Made by a program: the position numbers and the translations under genes | Shown: positions 62,201 to 64,000 of the stretch, one piece after another | Numbering within the stretch: position 1 is the stretch's first letter | Layout: every line of letters begins with the position of its first letter | The notes under the pieces: model-generated | Databases searched by the model: none | Told to the model about the DNA's origin: nothing | Seen by the model: only the letters and a program-made list of their open reading frames with translations | Source: Pseudomonas sp. MIACH | GTDB taxonomy: Bacteria > Pseudomonadota > Gammaproteobacteria > Pseudomonadales > Pseudomonadaceae | Reading direction: 5' to 3' | Length of the DNA: 64,000 bases | Assembly: GCF_001269925.1 (NCBI RefSeq) | Contig: NZ_LHVO01000053.1 | Coordinates: 310,001-374,000 of the forward strand

Positions 62201-63296
62201 TTACAGGCCAGATTTCAGGCTGGCTTCCAGGTATTCGTCGATGTCGCCGTCGAGCACCTTGTCGCAGTCGCTGCGTTCGATGTTAGTGCGCAGATCCTTG
62301 ATCCGCGATGCATCGAGCACATAAGAGCGGATCTGGTGACCCCAGCCGATATCCGACTTGGTGTCTTCCAGCGCTTGGGACGCGGCGTTGCGCTTCTGCA
62401 TTTCCTGCTCGTACAACTTGGCCCGCAGCATTTTCATGGCGGTGTCCTTGTTGGCGTGCTGGGAACGCTCGTTCTGGCAGCTGACCACGGTGTTGGTCGG
62501 TACGTGGGTAATCCGTACGGCCGAGTCGGTGGTGTTTACGTGCTGGCCACCGGCGCCGGAGGAGCGGTAGGTGTCGATACGCAGGTCGGCCGGGTTGATC
62601 TCGATTTCCACCTTGTCATCGATCTCAGGCGAGACGAACACCGCAGAGAACGAGGTGTGGCGACGGTTGCCGGAGTCGAACGGACTCTTGCGCACCAGGC
62701 GGTGCACGCCGATCTCGGTACGCAGCCAGCCAAAGGCGTATTCGCCCTTGATGTGCACGGTCGCGCCCTTGATGCCGGCGACTTCACCGGCCGACAATTC
62801 CATGATGGTGGCGTCGAAACCGCGTTTGTCGGCCCAGCGCAGGTACATGCGCAACAGGATGTTGGCCCAGTCCTGGGCTTCGGTGCCGCCGGAACCGGCC
62901 TGGATGTCCAGGTAGGCGTTGTTCGGGTCCATTTCGTGGCTGAACATGCGACGGAATTCAAGCTTGGCGAGGTTTTCCTCAAGACGGGCCAGCTCGGCGA
63001 CAACATCGCCCACTGCGCCTTCGTCATTTTCTTCGACGGCCATGTCGAGCAGGTCGCGGCAATCGCCCAGGCCGGTGTTCAGTTCGTCGAGGGTATCGAC
63101 GATCTGCGCCAGCGCAGAGCGCTCGCGGCCCAGTTCCTGGGCGTATTCAGGTTTGTTCCAGACACTCGGATCTTCAAGCTCGCGATTGACTTCGGTCAGA
63201 CGCTCATGCTTTTGATCGTAGTCAAAGATACCCCCGAATAGTTTCGGAGCGCTCGGACAGGTCCTTGATGGTGTTCAGGATCGGGTTGATTTCCAT
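62201..63296 (-). CDS. prfB: peptide chain release factor 2 (programmed +1 frameshift)
   Basis: Recognises UAA and UGA stops. Translation starts at the ATG at 63296, reads 24 codons (MEINPILNTIKDLSERSETI, then RGYL) to an in-frame TGA at 63222-63224, and shifts +1 to continue at GAC (63223) in the main frame to 62201, giving 364 residues, the normal length. The stop-recognition tripeptide SPF is in VRKSPFDSG and the catalytic GGQ in GAGGQHVNTT. This is the known autoregulatory arrangement: low RF2 favours the shift. Confidence 0.97.
63221..63235 (-). promoter_or_regulatory. prfB +1 frameshift site
   Basis: On the minus strand CGGGGGTATCTTTGAC: the internal ribosome-binding-like GGGGG lies three bases before the slippery CTT, followed by TGA and C, the poor-termination context of the E. 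coli site. E. coli has AGGGGG; here the first base is C. Confidence 0.95.
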
Positions 63297-63400
63297 GGCG
63301 GGCAGCACTCGTTGGCGAACTTTTGAAAGCCGGCGAGTATAACGGCAAACGGGGGGGAGCGGCAGCCCGCCTGGCGAAAAGGCAGACTACGCAGGGTTAA

Positions 63401-63430
63401 ATGTGGGAGGGGGCAAGCTCCCTCCCACAT
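63401..63430. repeat. REP palindrome between wspR and prfB
   Basis: Arms ATGTGGGAGGG (63401-63411) and CCCTCCCACAT (63420-63430) pair perfectly. Same family as at 66 and 35834. Lies past the end of wspR; there is no better terminator in the 63297-63452 gap. Confidence 0.85.
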
Positions 63431-63452
63431 TTTGATCTGTTGCGGCCTCAGG

Positions 63453-64000
63453 TCACTCGATGCCGACGAGGTTTCGCCCGTTGTGCTTGGCCGTATACAA
63501 GCCCTTGTCCGCCGCCATGATCAACTGGCGGCAATCGGTCCCCTGCACCGGCGTCATGGTCGACAGGCCGATGCTGATGGTCAGGCTGGAGCCTTCAACC
63601 GGGGCGATATGCGGGATTTTCAGCGCAGCAACCGCCATGCGCAGCTTTTCCGCCACCAGCCGTGCGCCGCCCGGCGAGGTGTTCGGCAGCACCAGGGCGA
63701 ACTCTTCGCCACCGTAACGCGCCGGCAGGTCCGAGGGGCGACTGCTGGCTTCACGGATGGTGGTGGCGACTTTGCGCAGGGCTTCATCGCCTTCGACGTG
63801 GCCAAAGCTGTCGTTGTAGGTCTTGAAGAAGTCCACGTCGATCATCAGCAGCGACAGCTGGGTCTGGTCGCGCATGGCGCGCCGCCATTCCAGCTCCAGG
63901 TATTCGTCGAAGTGGCGGCGGTTGGACAGCCCGGTCAGGCCATCGGAGTTCATCAGCCGTTGCAACACCAGGTTGGTGTCCAGCAACTGCTGCTGACTGA
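63453..64000 (-). CDS. wspR: WspR-like diguanylate cyclase, C-terminal part
   Basis: Only the GGDEF half is in the window; the frame runs off the end, where an N-terminal receiver domain is expected. 182 codons are visible. The active site is RYGGEEF, and the inhibitory I-site R-x-x-D (RPSD) sits five residues before it, so c-di-GMP feedback should work. MNSDGLTGLSNRRHF is the usual GGDEF entry. Name from near-identity, as I recall it, to P. aeruginosa WspR and the prfB neighbourhood; the wspA-F genes would be further upstream, outside the window. Confidence 0.88.
   Translation of the reverse strand, partial: SQQQLLDTNLVLQRLMNSDGLTGLSNRRHFDEYLELEWRRAMRDQTQLSLLMIDVDFFKTYNDSFGHVEGDEALRKVATTIREASSRPSDLPARYGGEEFALVLPNTSPGGARLVAEKLRMAVAALKIPHIAPVEGSSLTISIGLSTMTPVQGTDCRQLIMAADKGLYTAKHNGRNLVGIE

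Noticed and set aside
62201..63296. prfB as a broken gene because of the in-frame TGA
   Set aside because: The TGA lies exactly in the known +1 frameshift context, and the rest of the gene is intact.
1..64000. CRISPR arrays, prophage, insertion sequences, integrative elements, toxin-antitoxin or defence systems
   Set aside because: No regularly spaced repeats, integrases, transposases or recognisable defence domains were seen; apart from REP-type repeats the window is core genome.

Overview
The window looks like core chromosome of a fluorescent Pseudomonas, most likely the P. fluorescens group. Evidence: high GC with strong G/C third positions, gene order matching the accA-to-glnD and plsB-to-wspR neighbourhoods known from Pseudomonas, and palindromic REP repeats with the GTGGGAGGGGGC core typical of that group. 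I see no tRNA, rRNA, IS, prophage, CRISPR or recognisable defence locus. Species assignment is inference from gene content.

Layout. (1) 174-19490, all minus strand: the classic envelope and macromolecular-synthesis run, in transcription order rpsB, tsf, pyrH, frr, uppS, cdsA, dxr, rseP, bamA, skp, lpxD, fabZ, lpxA, lpxB, rnhB, dnaE, accA. It joins translation factors, UMP kinase, isoprenoid and undecaprenyl carrier synthesis, CDP-diacylglycerol, the BAM machine and its chaperone, lipid A synthesis and fatty-acid synthesis. (2) 19878-29667, mostly plus: map, glnD, dapC, an inverted Na+/H+ antiporter, an ArsC-like reductase with a TTG start, dapD, and the csdA-csdE sulfur relay, facing tcdA. 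(3) 30715-35810, plus: ndvB-like glucan synthase, dapE, rlmA and a small hypothetical. With dapC and dapD this puts three enzymes of the succinylase lysine/diaminopimelate branch within about 11 kb. (4) 35880-45476: cold-shock gene, plsB, two small exported proteins, a LysE-type exporter, and the mexJK-like RND efflux pair divergent from a mexL-like TetR repressor with a palindromic operator between them. (5) 45507-54764: rsmJ, a protein with an internal duplication, extensin-like, ICL/PEPM-like and DUF72 proteins, tsaB, adk, ppc and a ribbon-helix-helix-like small protein. (6) 55045-56311: two DUF4398 lipoproteins (the second is the OmpA-type LptF) behind a convincing AlgU (sigma-22) promoter. 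(7) 56680-60515, minus: a five-gene run of TetR, lipoprotein, DUF1704 HExxxH metallopeptidase-like protein, lipoprotein alpha/beta hydrolase and small membrane protein. (8) 60622-64000, minus: lysS, prfB with its programmed +1 frameshift, and the 3' part of wspR.

Most of the window is ordinary core genome. The best candidate for an undescribed system is the TetR/DUF1704 five-gene run at 56680-60515, because it pairs a predicted MATCAP-like HExxxH peptidase with two lipoproteins and its own regulator. Secondary points of interest are the duplicated-module protein at 46386-47006, the mexL operator that overlaps the mexJK -10 box, and the AlgU promoter ahead of lptF. References to P. aeruginosa synteny are from memory, not from a search.
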